A DNA stretch of 29,633 nt from Ralstonia sp. UBA689 (GTDB lineage: Bacteria; Pseudomonadota; Gammaproteobacteria; Burkholderiales; Burkholderiaceae), in the NCBI RefSeq assembly GCF_002298975.1, contig NZ_DBMV01000017.1, positions 1 through 29,633 on the forward strand, in the 5' to 3' direction. Below are positions 7,185 through 16,223 of the stretch, piece after piece (position 1 is the stretch's first letter; every line of letters begins with the position of its first letter). Made by a program: the position numbers and the translations under genes. The notes under the pieces were generated by a model. That model was not told the origin of the DNA, did no database searches, and saw nothing but the letters and a program-made list of their open reading frames with translations.

Positions 7185-9380
7185 TCACTTCGTTGATTTG
7201 GGGTCGGCGTCCGCTGCACTTGCGGCGCCTTGCGCGCCTGGCGCACCAGCGGCGGTGCGCACATCCTGCTTGAGACGCTCGTACTCGCGGTCGAAATCGA
7301 GCGTGCGGCGCGTGGTCGACATGGCGGTCAGCACATGTGCGCCGGAGGTGGCGTCGCCGGATTGCGGCCGGATCCACAGCCACCAGCGGCGCTCCCGCAC
7401 GTAGAACATCGAGAATACGCCCAGCACCAGCAGCAGCGACCCAAGATACACGATGTTCTTGCCCGGCGCACGCGTGAGTTGGAACACGCTGGCCTGCACC
7501 TGCTGGAAGTCGGTGAGCTGCAGATACACCGGTGCGCCGTAGAAAAAGCTGTCCGAAATCGAGTTGATGGCGGTCTGCAGCCACTGGCTGCTGGCAGCGT
7601 CCACCACGGGCGCCGGCTGGCCGTCCTGCGCGCGGGCCAACTGCCACAGCTCCCACATCGAACTATTGATGATCTTCATCAGCACATCGGCGGCCTTCTC
7701 GCGCTCGCCTTCGGGCACGGATTTCTGCAGGAAGGTGGCAACGGCCGCAAAACCGCCCTGCGCATCGGCGGGTGCGTCCTTCAAGTCGGCAGCGCCAGCA
7801 AACAGGTCGAGCGCGCGGCGGGCGCTTTCGGTCAACTGGCTGCGCAGCGTGGCCCGGTCGTCGCCGGGCATGGAGAGCAGCGCGAAACGGCGCGCCGCCT
7901 CGCCGCGCAACGCCGGGTTCTGCAGCGCGGCGCGCAGGCGCATCCAGTCGTTCACGGTGCCTTGCGCATCGGCGGGGATGCGCAGGTAGCGGAACGGTTC
8001 ATCAGGCTGCGTGCGCACGCCAGCCAGAAACACCGATTGGCCATCCAGCGTGATCGGCTGCATGTAGTTGCTGAACTCGCGCGCCTGGCCATTGGCATCG
8101 CGCAGCTTGTACTGCACGGACGGGCCGACATTGCGCAGGTCGCGGTCGCGCGTCATCTTGGTGACGTTGCCCAGTTCTGCGCGCAGGCCGGTGTCATCGC
8201 TGCCCCTCTTGGCAACGCCGCGCGCGTCCTGCTTGCCGGAAGCATCGGTCACCGTTTCGATGTTCATCAGGCGGAAGTCGGTGAACTCGACGGTGTAGTC
8301 GGCGCCGTGGCCAGTCAGCTTGGTGTTCTCGCCCACAGTGCCGGCCAGCGCGAAGGTCTTGGCGTCACCCCCTTGCATCGGGAAACCGGTCAGCTTCAGC
8401 TTGGAGCCGCCATCTTCGAAGCTCGACTGATAGATCGCCACGCCGTCATACACGAACGGCTTGTTCACTTCGACGCGCGCATCGGTCTGCTTGCCCGTGC
8501 GGCGGTCGGTCACGACGATGTCGCTGGCGAACAGCTTGGGCATGCCGGTCGAGTAATGCTCGACGGTGAACTTCTTGAGCGTGATGGAGAACGGCAGATC
8601 CTGGATCAGCGCACCATCCGCAATGTTCAGGATCGCCGTGTTGACCGTCGCCCCCTCCGGCACGAAGGCGTTGCCCCGGAATCCCGGGTTGGCGGTGGAG
8701 AGCCGATGCTCCGGCCCGATGTCGCTGATGACCGCATTGCCCTTGATGGGCGACTTGCCGCCGAACCACATCTGCGCGCGGATCATCATGTCGCCGTCGA
8801 GCAGCCCGCCGATGCAGATGATGACGATGGCCGTATGCGCCAGGATGTAGCCGATCTTGTTGCCCGCGCCTGCCTTGGCGGTAATGAGCGTGGTGGCGCC
8901 CTCGCGTGCGAATGCCTTGATGCGGAAGCCGCGATTCTGAGCCAGGGCAGACAGACGGGCGATGACGGTGGCGGCATCTGCCGGCGCGTCGAATTCATCC
9001 TTGTGGTGGAACGCGCGCAGACTGCCCTCGCGCACATGCTCGCGCCACGCACGCATGTCGGCCAGCATCTTCGGCGCATTGCGCAGGATGCACAGCGAGG
9101 TCGACACCACCAGGAACGTTAGGATCAGCAGGAACCACCACGCGCTGTAGACCGTCGGCAGCGTCAGCGAACGGAACACATCCGCCCAGAACGGCCCGAA
9201 CTGGTTGACGTAGTTCGGGTACGGCTCGTTCTGCTTGAGCACCGTGCCGATCACGCTGGCGATGGCGATCACCGTCAGCAGGCTGATCGCAAAGCGCATC
9301 GACGAGAGCAGCTCGACCGTCTCGCGCAACGCGCGGCGGCGGGAGCGAATCTGGACGCCGGAGGTGGAGACTGAAGACAT
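7185..9380 (-). CDS. resB: Cytochrome c maturation protein ResB (Ccs1)
   Basis: 731 residues, matching the long beta-proteobacterial ResB. It works with CcsB as the System II cytochrome c synthase, holding the apocytochrome in the periplasm. Three membrane segments occur in the N-terminal part (FAISLLTVIAIASVIGTVLK, WWFLLILTFLVVSTSLCIL, IGYILAHTAIVIICIGGL), followed by a large periplasmic domain and a final segment IVYLGSLLLVLGVFSMFYV with a cytoplasmic tail. No Shine-Dalgarno sequence is visible before the ATG at 9380, which lies only 20 bases beyond a terminator that follows the cytochrome gene; expression may depend on read-through. Confidence 0.95.
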   Translation of the reverse strand: MSSVSTSGVQIRSRRRALRETVELLSSMRFAISLLTVIAIASVIGTVLKQNEPYPNYVNQFGPFWADVFRSLTLPTVYSAWWFLLILTFLVVSTSLCILRNAPKMLADMRAWREHVREGSLRAFHHKDEFDAPADAATVIARLSALAQNRGFRIKAFAREGATTLITAKAGAGNKIGYILAHTAIVIICIGGLLDGDMMIRAQMWFGGKSPIKGNAVISDIGPEHRLSTANPGFRGNAFVPEGATVNTAILNIADGALIQDLPFSITLKKFTVEHYSTGMPKLFASDIVVTDRRTGKQTDARVEVNKPFVYDGVAIYQSSFEDGGSKLKLTGFPMQGGDAKTFALAGTVGENTKLTGHGADYTVEFTDFRLMNIETVTDASGKQDARGVAKRGSDDTGLRAELGNVTKMTRDRDLRNVGPSVQYKLRDANGQAREFSNYMQPITLDGQSVFLAGVRTQPDEPFRYLRIPADAQGTVNDWMRLRAALQNPALRGEAARRFALLSMPGDDRATLRSQLTESARRALDLFAGAADLKDAPADAQGGFAAVATFLQKSVPEGEREKAADVLMKIINSSMWELWQLARAQDGQPAPVVDAASSQWLQTAINSISDSFFYGAPVYLQLTDFQQVQASVFQLTRAPGKNIVYLGSLLLVLGVFSMFYVRERRWWLWIRPQSGDATSGAHVLTAMSTTRRTLDFDREYERLKQDVRTAAGAPGAQGAASAADADPKSTK

Positions 9381-9400
9381 GCGAGAAAGAAGGCTATTCA

Positions 9401-9445
9401 GAAACGAAAACAGGGCGGCGATGCCAGGCGCATTGCCACCCTGTT
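9401..9445 (-). terminator. Intrinsic terminator after the cytochrome c4 gene
   Basis: On the minus strand AACAGGGTGGC pairs with GCCGCCCTGTT (11 bp with one G-U pair) and is followed by TTTTCGTTTC. It lies between the cytochrome gene and resB and would end or attenuate transcription before resB. Confidence 0.65.
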
Positions 9446-9461
9446 GTTCTTGTTGATTGTG

Positions 9462-9481
9462 CGGCCGTCATATGACGGCCG
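9462..9481. repeat. Perfect 20-base palindrome after the cytochrome c4 gene
   Basis: CGGCCGTCAT followed at once by its exact reverse complement, 12 bases after the cytochrome stop codon and just ahead of the terminator hairpin. It may shield the 3' end of the mRNA or be a protein site; no T-tract follows. Confidence 0.6.
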
Positions 9482-9492
9482 GGTGCGGCAGG

Positions 9493-10152
9493 TTAGCGCA
9501 GGCCGGCAACGTAGTCGGCCACGGCCTTGATCTGCTGGGCCGTCATACGGTTGGCCAGATCGTGCATCTGCACGCTGTTCTTGCGGGTGCCGTTCTGGAA
9601 AGCCACCAGTTGCGCCTCGGTGTACTCGGCGAACTGGCCGGCAATGCGCGGATACTGCGCCGGAATGCCGGCACCGGTCGGGCCGTGGCAGCCCGCGCAG
9701 GCCGCAACACCGCGCTTGGCGTCACCGCCGCGATACAGCTTCTGGCCCAGCTCGATGGTGTCCTTGCTCTTGGCCGAGCCCGGCTTCCAGGCCGCCTGCT
9801 TGCCCAGGTAGGCGCCGATGTCCTTCATGTCCTGGTCGGACAGCGCACCGGCGTAGACCGACATGACCGGCTGGTTGCGGTCTGTCTTGGCCTTGAAGTC
9901 CTTGAGTTGCTTTTCGATGTATTCGGCGTGCTGACCGGCCAGCTTCGGGTTGACGTTCATCGCGCTGTTGCCGCCAGCACCGTGGCAGCTTGTACAAGCG
10001 GGCACGCCATTGGCGGGGATACCGGTGTTGAAGATCGTCTCGCCGCGCGCAGCATCGGCTTTGGTGACTTTCTGTTCTTCGGCGTGGGCCACGGAAAGGG
10101 CCGATGCCAGGGACAGCGCTGCGACAGCAAGAACGTTCGCGATGCGGTTCAT
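9493..10152 (-). CDS. Diheme cytochrome c4-type protein
   Basis: 219 residues with a Sec signal peptide (LAVAALSLASALSVAHA) and two class I cytochrome c domains. Heme motifs are CTSCH at 53-57 and CAGCH at 152-156; methionine ligands are probably M97 (QPVMSVYAG) and M196 (NSVQMHDLA). The duplicated plan and length fit cytochrome c4, a periplasmic electron carrier to terminal oxidases. ATG 10152 has AAGGTG at good spacing, and the longer open frame upstream carries no signal. The neighbouring resB/ccsB genes encode the machine that attaches its heme. Confidence 0.93.
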   Translation of the reverse strand: MNRIANVLAVAALSLASALSVAHAEEQKVTKADAARGETIFNTGIPANGVPACTSCHGAGGNSAMNVNPKLAGQHAEYIEKQLKDFKAKTDRNQPVMSVYAGALSDQDMKDIGAYLGKQAAWKPGSAKSKDTIELGQKLYRGGDAKRGVAACAGCHGPTGAGIPAQYPRIAGQFAEYTEAQLVAFQNGTRKNSVQMHDLANRMTAQQIKAVADYVAGLR

Positions 10153-10334
10153 TCGCACACCTTGTCTAGATTGTTTTCGAATGCTGCGTGCGCCGCCTAA
10201 TATCGGACCTGCGGCCGGACCCTGCGGCGCCGGGCATCCCCTCTCCTCGGACCAGACCACCGCATGAAAACGGACCGGCCCGGGCCTCGGGGCGGTCCTG
10301 CGACGGAACTGGTGGGGACGTCCGTAAACCGGCG

Positions 10335-10346
10335 TATTGTACAATA
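10335..10346. promoter_or_regulatory. Palindrome TATTGTACAATA in the cytochrome c4 / engB divergent region
   Basis: A perfect 12-base A+T-rich palindrome in otherwise GC-rich DNA, 62 bases before engB and 183 bases before the cytochrome start. Each strand contains TACAAT, a fair -10 box, so it may serve promoters in one or both directions or be an operator. No good -35 box is seen at 17 bases on either strand. Confidence 0.4.
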
Positions 10347-10407
10347 ACAGCCCTGCAATGCGACCTCGCGGCGCAGCAACCCACGCAGTCTACAAGCATT
10401 GCCGCGC

Positions 10408-11109
10408 ATGTCGCTCCTCCATCAAGCCCGTTTCTTTACCACCGTCAATCATCTGCGCGATTTGCCGGCCACCGCCGTGCCCGAAGTCGCGTTTGCGGGA
10501 CGCTCAAACGCGGGCAAGTCCACCGCGATCAACATCCTGTGCAACCAGAAGCGGCTGGCGTTCTCCAGCAAGACGCCCGGCCGCACGCAGCACATCAACT
10601 ATTTCTCGGTGATGCCGGCCAAGGCGGAAGACCCGCTCGGCTTCCTGGTCGACCTGCCCGGTTACGGCTATGCCGAAGCACCCGGCGAAACCAAATCGCA
10701 CTGGGAACACCTGCTGGGCGATTATGTCCAGACCCGCCCCCAACTGGCCGGCCTGGTCATCATGATGGACGCGCGCCGCCCCTTCACCGACCTCGATTGC
10801 CAGATGGTCGAGTGGTTCCTGCCGACGGGTAAGCCCATCCATGTTCTGCTCACCAAGGCTGACAAGCTGACCAACAACGATGCCTCGCGCGCATTGATGG
10901 CAGCGCGCAAGGTGCTGGCCGATTACCGCACGCAGATCGACGGCGACGTGTCGCTCACGGTGCAGCTTTTCTCCAGCCTCAAGCGCCGCGGCATCGAAGA
11001 GGCGCAGCGAATTGTCGCAGGCTGGCTGTGCCTGCCCGAAGCCTCGGAGCCGGCGGCACAGGCCGATCAGGCAAAAAAAACCCCGTCGCCAAACACGCAA
11101 CGGGGATAA
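10408..11109 (+). CDS. engB: Ribosome-biogenesis GTPase EngB (YihA/YsxC)
   Basis: 233 residues. A TrmE-Era-EngA-EngB class GTPase needed for late 50S subunit assembly. GTPase motifs are all present: P-loop GRSNAGKST (31-39), switch I KTPGRTQ (55-61), G3 DLPGYG (82-87), G4 TKAD (149-152), and a G5-like SSLKRRG. ATG 10408 is preferred to the TTG at 10399. The C-terminal tail (KKTPSPNTQRG) is loose and its codons also encode the terminator of a putative minus-strand RNA. It lies in the same direction as hemB, 140 bases upstream of it. Confidence 0.95.
   Translation: MSLLHQARFFTTVNHLRDLPATAVPEVAFAGRSNAGKSTAINILCNQKRLAFSSKTPGRTQHINYFSVMPAKAEDPLGFLVDLPGYGYAEAPGETKSHWEHLLGDYVQTRPQLAGLVIMMDARRPFTDLDCQMVEWFLPTGKPIHVLLTKADKLTNNDASRALMAARKVLADYRTQIDGDVSLTVQLFSSLKRRGIEEAQRIVAGWLCLPEASEPAAQADQAKKTPSPNTQRG
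11073..11105 (-). terminator. Orphan intrinsic terminator on the minus strand
   Basis: On the minus strand CCCCGT pairs with ACGGGG and is followed directly by eight T (complement of the A-run 11073-11080). No minus-strand protein gene lies upstream before hemB (plus strand), so it must end a non-coding or antisense transcript. It lies wholly within the last codons of engB. Confidence 0.7.
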
Positions 11110-11165
11110 CGACCCCATCGAGCCGTCGATGGGAACCCGCGTCAGGGAGGAGCCGCGGGGGATGC
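11073..11165 (-). ncRNA. Putative small RNA with an anti-Shine-Dalgarno loop
   Basis: Read on the minus strand, three stem-loops follow one another. First CCCGCG/CGCGGG (11136-11159) closes a 12-base loop GCTCCTCCCTGA, whose CUCCUCCC can pair with Shine-Dalgarno sequences. Second, CCCATCGA/TCGATGGG (11114-11133) is a perfect 8-bp stem with a CGGC tetraloop. Third is the terminator with eight U. This architecture, exposed C-rich loop plus Rho-independent end, is typical of small regulatory RNAs. The 5' end is not determined; no convincing promoter was found up to 11250, so the start given is the minimum. I recall a described toxic small RNA of beta-proteobacteria with an anti-SD motif and cannot tell from here whether this is it. 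Confidence 0.55.
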
Positions 11166-11249
11166 TGCACCAGCGTCGCCGGCGCATTGTCCGTGCATAG
11201 GATGGATAATCGCGAAGAAAGTTTAGAAACTTCACACTGTGTTCCTAAC

Positions 11250-12245
<996 letters not shown>

Positions 12246-14078
12246 TCAGGTAGTCGGTTTGCTAGCCTGCGCTGTGCCGAGTGCACGGCGCAGACTCTCC
12301 AGGAAAGTATCCGCGCGCTCAAAGCCGACTACACGGGCCCGCACTTCGCTGCCCTGGGCATCGAAGAAGATCGTACCCGGCGGCCCGAACAGGCCAAAAC
12401 GCTTGAGCAGCGCCTGATCGTCGGTATTGTTGGCGGTCACGTCGGCCTGCAGCAATACCACATCGGCGAGTGCCGCTCGCACCCGCGCATCGGTAAAGGT
12501 CAGGCGCTCCATCTCCTTGCAGCTCACGCACCAGTCGGCGTAGAAGTCGAGCATCACCGCGCGGCCGGACGTGCTCGCGTTACGCACTTCGGCGTCGAGT
12601 GCGGCAAGGCTCTTCACACGCTTGAACGTCACGCCATGCGCCGCTGCTTGCGCGGAGGCACTCGTCGACGTGCGCACCAAACCACCCAAAGGCTGCAGCG
12701 GATCGCGCCCGCCCGCGGCCACGCCCACCAGTTGCGCCGCGCCGGCCAGCGCGAACACCACACCGACCACCTTGCCCAGGCGCGGCAGGTTGCCCGTGCC
12801 ATCAGGCAGTGAGTCGAACGTGCGCAGGAACACCGCCGCACCAATCAACAATGCGCCCCACGCCGCCATCACCGCCCAGGAGGGCAGCACCGGTTGCACG
12901 ATCCACAGAGCCACAGCCAGCAGGATAAAGCCGAAGACTGCCTTGGTGACGACCAGCCAATGGCCGGCGCGCGGCAGCAGGTTGCCCGCGCCAACGCCCA
13001 CCAGCAACAGCGGCACGCCCATCCCCATGGACAGAGCAAACAGCGCTGTCCCGCCGATTACCGCGTTGCCGGTTTGTGCGATATAGGCCAGCGCTCCCGC
13101 CAATGGCGCGGTCACGCAGGGCGAAACGATCAGGGCTGACAGCGCGCCCATCACAGCCGCGCCCACGATCTGACCGCCACTCAACCTATTCGAGGCTTGC
13201 GTCAAACGGTGATGCCAGGCGGCCGGCAACTGCAGTTCGTACAAACCAAACATCGACAACGACAGCAGCGCGATGAGCAGCGCAAATGCCCCCAGTACCC
13301 AGGCGTTCTGCAACGCGGCCTGAAGGCCCTGACCGGCCAACCCGGCCGCCACGCCCAGCGCCGTGTAGACGACGGACATTCCCAGCACATAGGCTACCGA
13401 CACCAGTGCCGCCCGCATGCGCGTGGCGTGTTCTCCCACCACAATGGCCGAGATGATCGGCAGCATTGGAAGCACGCACGGCGTAAACGTCAGCAGCAAG
13501 CCGAAGCCGAAGAACAACGCCGCAATCGCCCCGAGGTTGCCGCTGCCGAGCGTGCTGGCTATGCGGCCGAGCGTATCTCCGGAGTTCACGTTGCCGGGAC
13601 TCGTTTCGGCGCCACCGCTGGACGCCGCAGCCGGCTCGACCTGGAACCGGCTCTTCATCGGCGGATAGCACAGGCCCTGGTCTGCGCAGCCCTGCGACGT
13701 GACGATCAGCGTGAAAGGGGACGCTGCGTTCTGCGTCTTGACGCGGAATGTCAGCTCATGACGGTAGGTCTCGACGTTCTTGTTGAAGGTCTCGTCGAAC
13801 TTGACCTTGCCCGCCGGCAGTTCGACTGGCGCGAATGTGATGCTCGCCGGCTCCGCTGCCACGGCTAGGCGCTCGCGGTACATGTAGTAGCCGTCGGCGA
13901 TGCCGAACTTGACCTCAACGGTCTGGCCGTCGACCTGCGTGGCGGAGAAGCGGAACGCCTGCTCCGGCGGCAGGAAATCGTCGTTGGCATGCGCGGGAGC
14001 GTGCAGCATCACCACGGCCGTGAGCAGCATCAGCAGTTGCAGTACACGCCGCATAGGCTGGAACGAAGAGGACGTCAT
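12246..14078 (-). CDS. dsbD: Thiol:disulfide interchange protein DsbD
   Basis: 610 residues, full length. DsbD moves reducing power from cytoplasmic thioredoxin to the periplasm, for DsbC and for cytochrome c maturation. Three domains: signal peptide then the N-terminal alpha domain with C131 and C137 (SQGCADQGLCYPP); a central domain of about eight membrane helices with C201 (FTPCVLPM) and C321 (SPCVTAPLAG); and a C-terminal thioredoxin-like domain with CVSC at 517-520 (FYADWCVSCKEM). All six redox cysteines are present. ATG 14078 is used; an internal ATG at 14054 is possible, and neither has a clear ribosome site. It follows cutA by 18 bases, the common cutA-dsbD pair. Confidence 0.96.
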   Translation of the reverse strand: MTSSSFQPMRRVLQLLMLLTAVVMLHAPAHANDDFLPPEQAFRFSATQVDGQTVEVKFGIADGYYMYRERLAVAAEPASITFAPVELPAGKVKFDETFNKNVETYRHELTFRVKTQNAASPFTLIVTSQGCADQGLCYPPMKSRFQVEPAAASSGGAETSPGNVNSGDTLGRIASTLGSGNLGAIAALFFGFGLLLTFTPCVLPMLPIISAIVVGEHATRMRAALVSVAYVLGMSVVYTALGVAAGLAGQGLQAALQNAWVLGAFALLIALLSLSMFGLYELQLPAAWHHRLTQASNRLSGGQIVGAAVMGALSALIVSPCVTAPLAGALAYIAQTGNAVIGGTALFALSMGMGVPLLLVGVGAGNLLPRAGHWLVVTKAVFGFILLAVALWIVQPVLPSWAVMAAWGALLIGAAVFLRTFDSLPDGTGNLPRLGKVVGVVFALAGAAQLVGVAAGGRDPLQPLGGLVRTSTSASAQAAAHGVTFKRVKSLAALDAEVRNASTSGRAVMLDFYADWCVSCKEMERLTFTDARVRAALADVVLLQADVTANNTDDQALLKRFGLFGPPGTIFFDAQGSEVRARVVGFERADTFLESLRRALGTAQASKPTT

Positions 14079-14096
14079 ATCAACGGCAATCGAACA

Positions 14097-14435
14097 TCAA
14101 ACAGAAGGCGCGCGGGTCTCGGCGGCAACCCATGCAAGGTAGGCCGGCAGGCCTGCCGCGACAGGCATGGCGGCGATCTCCGGCACCTCGTACGGATGCG
14201 CCTTGCGTAACACCGCTTCCAACGCCGGGTATGCTTCGCGCGTGGTCTTGATCAACAGCGGGATCTCGGTCGCGTTCTCGATCGCACCGTTCCACCAGTA
14301 CGCCGATACGGATGTCGGCAAGCGATTCACGCACGCGGCGGCACGAGATTCCAGCACGACTTTGGTTACGCGGTCGGCGCTGTCGGCATCGGGAAGATTG
14401 GTCAGCACCAACAGCACATCGGTTCCAGCAGCCAT
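14097..14435 (-). CDS. cutA: Divalent-cation tolerance protein CutA
   Basis: 112 residues, normal for CutA1, a trimeric protein with a PII-like ferredoxin fold. It is linked historically to copper tolerance, but the biochemical role remains unclear. Family features: VLLVLTNLPD at the first strand, AAACVNRLP, the YWWNGAIENATEIPLLIKT segment, and HPYEVPEIAAMPV near the C-terminus. It lies directly upstream of dsbD in the same direction, and downstream of the terminator after rplQ, so the pair needs a promoter of its own in the 50 bases before cutA or relies on leakage from the ribosomal operon. Confidence 0.93.
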   Translation of the reverse strand: MAAGTDVLLVLTNLPDADSADRVTKVVLESRAAACVNRLPTSVSAYWWNGAIENATEIPLLIKTTREAYPALEAVLRKAHPYEVPEIAAMPVAAGLPAYLAWVAAETRAPSV

Positions 14436-14486
14436 TGCAACTCCACAAATACGAACAGATGGTCACCAAGGCCTGCAACAGACAAC

Positions 14487-14514
14487 AAAAAAGCCAGGAC
14501 GTGAATCCTGGCTT
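14487..14514 (-). terminator. Terminator of the alpha ribosomal operon
   Basis: On the minus strand AAGCCAGGA pairs with TCCTGGCTT (9 bp, 6-base loop) and runs into a T-tract (complement of 14487-14492). It lies 80 bases after the rplQ stop and before cutA. Confidence 0.88.
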
Positions 14515-14594
14515 CATTGTAATGCGCATCGAAACACGCACTTTCCGGCACATCTGGCGCGACGACGTGTCGCACAAGTCGGCCTCGGCTGACT

Positions 14595-14990
14595 TTACTC
14601 GGCGGCTTCGGCGTCCACGGCCTCGGCAACTTCCGGGCGGTCGAGCAGCTCAACCAGCGCCATCGGCGCATTGTCGCCCTGGCGGAAGCCGAACTTCAGG
14701 ATGCGGGTGTAGCCGCCCGGACGGGTCGCGAAACGCGGGCCCAGTTCGTTGAACAGCTTGGTGACCATGTCGCGATCGCGCAGGCGGGCGAATGCCAGAC
14801 GGCGGTTGGCGACGGTGTCCTTCTTAGCCAGCGTGATCAGCGGCTCGACAACCTTGCGCAACTCCTTGGCCTTCGGCAGGGTCGTCTTGATCAGCTCGTG
14901 CTGCAGCAGCGAGTTGGACATGTTGCGCAGCATCGCGAGACGGTGCGACGAGGTGCGGTTCAGTTTCCGCAAACCATGACGGTGACGCAT
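14595..14990 (-). CDS. rplQ: 50S ribosomal protein L17
   Basis: 131 residues. L17 binds near the base of the exit tunnel of the large subunit. The hallmark N-terminus MRHRHGLRKLNRTSSHRLAM is present, then SLLQHELIKTTLPKAKELRK and RPGGYTRILKFGFRQGDNAP. The acidic, alanine-rich tail (residues about 117-131) is usual in beta-proteobacteria. AAGGAA stands before the start. Last gene of the alpha operon, 157 bases after rpoA and 80 bases before the terminator. Confidence 0.97.
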   Translation of the reverse strand: MRHRHGLRKLNRTSSHRLAMLRNMSNSLLQHELIKTTLPKAKELRKVVEPLITLAKKDTVANRRLAFARLRDRDMVTKLFNELGPRFATRPGGYTRILKFGFRQGDNAPMALVELLDRPEVAEAVDAEAAE

Positions 14991-15110
14991 GATGATTCCT
15001 TCTTAAGAATGTTTGACCAGCTCTTCTATCGCCGCCGCTAGTACGACACTGCACGGCGCGGGCCGGTAGGTTTCAACAATAGGCCATCCGGACAGCGATG
15101 GCGGAAATAC

Positions 15111-15136
15111 CGGCCGGCGCACACACACACCGGCCG
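15111..15136 (-). other. Hairpin with a CA-repeat loop between rpoA and rplQ
   Basis: CGGCCGG and CCGGCCG form a 7-bp stem around a loop that is almost pure CA dinucleotide repeat (GT on the minus strand), 12 bases after the rpoA stop. It has no T-tract; it may be a processing or stability element between rpoA and rplQ. Confidence 0.4.
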
Positions 15137-15147
15137 ACAACTGCAAA

Positions 15148-16128
15148 TTACTTCTCAAGACCCGCCGGCGGCCAGTTCTCGAGCTTCATGCCGAGCGTCA
15201 GGCCACGCGAAGCGAGGACTTCCTTGATCTCGTTGAGCGACTTGCGACCCAGGTTCGGGGTCTTGAGCAGTTCGTTCTCGGTACGCTGAATCAGGTCGCC
15301 GATGTAGTAGATGTTTTCCGCCTTCAGGCAGTTGGCCGAACGCACCGTCAGTTCCAGGTCGTCGACCGGGCGCAGCAGGATCGGATCGATCTGCGGTGCG
15401 CGGGCGGCGGCGGCCTCAGCGGCGCTCTCGGTGCCTTCCAGCGCGGCGAACACCGACAGCTGGTCAACCAGAATACGCGCCGACTGACGAATCGCTTCCT
15501 CCGGCGAGATCACGCCGTTGGTCTCGATGTTCATCACCAGCTTGTCGAGGTCGGTACGCTGCTCCACGCGGGCGGACTCGACTGCGTACGACACGCGACG
15601 AACCGGCGCAAACGAAGCGTCCAGCACGATGCGGCCGATGACCTTGCTCGACTCATCGCCGAACTTGCGCACGTTGCCCGGCACGTAGCCACGGCCTTGC
15701 TCGACCTTCAGCTGCAGGTCCAGCTTGCCGCCAGCCGACAGGTTGGCGATCACGTGACCCGGGTTGATGATCTCGACGTCGTGCGGCAGCTCGATGTCGG
15801 CTGCGGTCACCACGCCTTCGCCTTCCTTGCGCAGCGACACCGTGACTTCATCACGGTTGTGCAGCTTGAACACCACGCCCTTCAGATTCAGCAGCAGGTT
15901 GACGACGTCTTCCTGCACGCCATCGATGGTGGAATATTCGTGGACGACCCCAGCGATCGTCACTTCGGTCGGTGCATAGCCGACCATCGACGACAGCAGC
16001 ACGCGGCGCAGCGCGTTACCGAGCGTGTGGCCGTAGCCGCGCTCGAACGGTTCCATGACGACCTTCGCGTGATGATCGCCAAGCGGCTCAACCGCAATAA
16101 TTTTGGGCTTCAGGAGTGCTGTTTGCAT
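15148..16128 (-). CDS. rpoA: RNA polymerase alpha subunit
   Basis: 326 residues. The N-terminal domain (about 1-235) dimerises and assembles polymerase: note [20 protein letters not shown] at 27-46 and [11 protein letters not shown]. After a loose Ala-rich linker the C-terminal domain ([20 protein letters not shown] onward) holds the arginine that contacts UP elements and activators, and ends with [16 protein letters not shown]. The start has AGGA upstream. It follows rpsD after 237 bases that contain a 12-bp hairpin. Confidence 0.98.
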
Positions 16129-16223
16129 AGGTTGTCCTATTTCAATACCCTCGGCTCGTTACACCGATAAGGCTGACGGATTGGACTGGAAAGATCCCGT
16201 CGCGCCGAGCGCAACGGAAGACG

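Noticed and set aside
7230..9122. Plus-strand open frame of 630 codons opposite resB
   Set aside because: It is the exact antisense of a clear ResB protein, His/Arg/Gly-rich as expected from a GC-rich shadow frame, with no membrane or domain pattern.
11187..11210. TTGTCC ... GATAAT as the hemB promoter
   Set aside because: The spacer is only 12 bases, too short for sigma-70.
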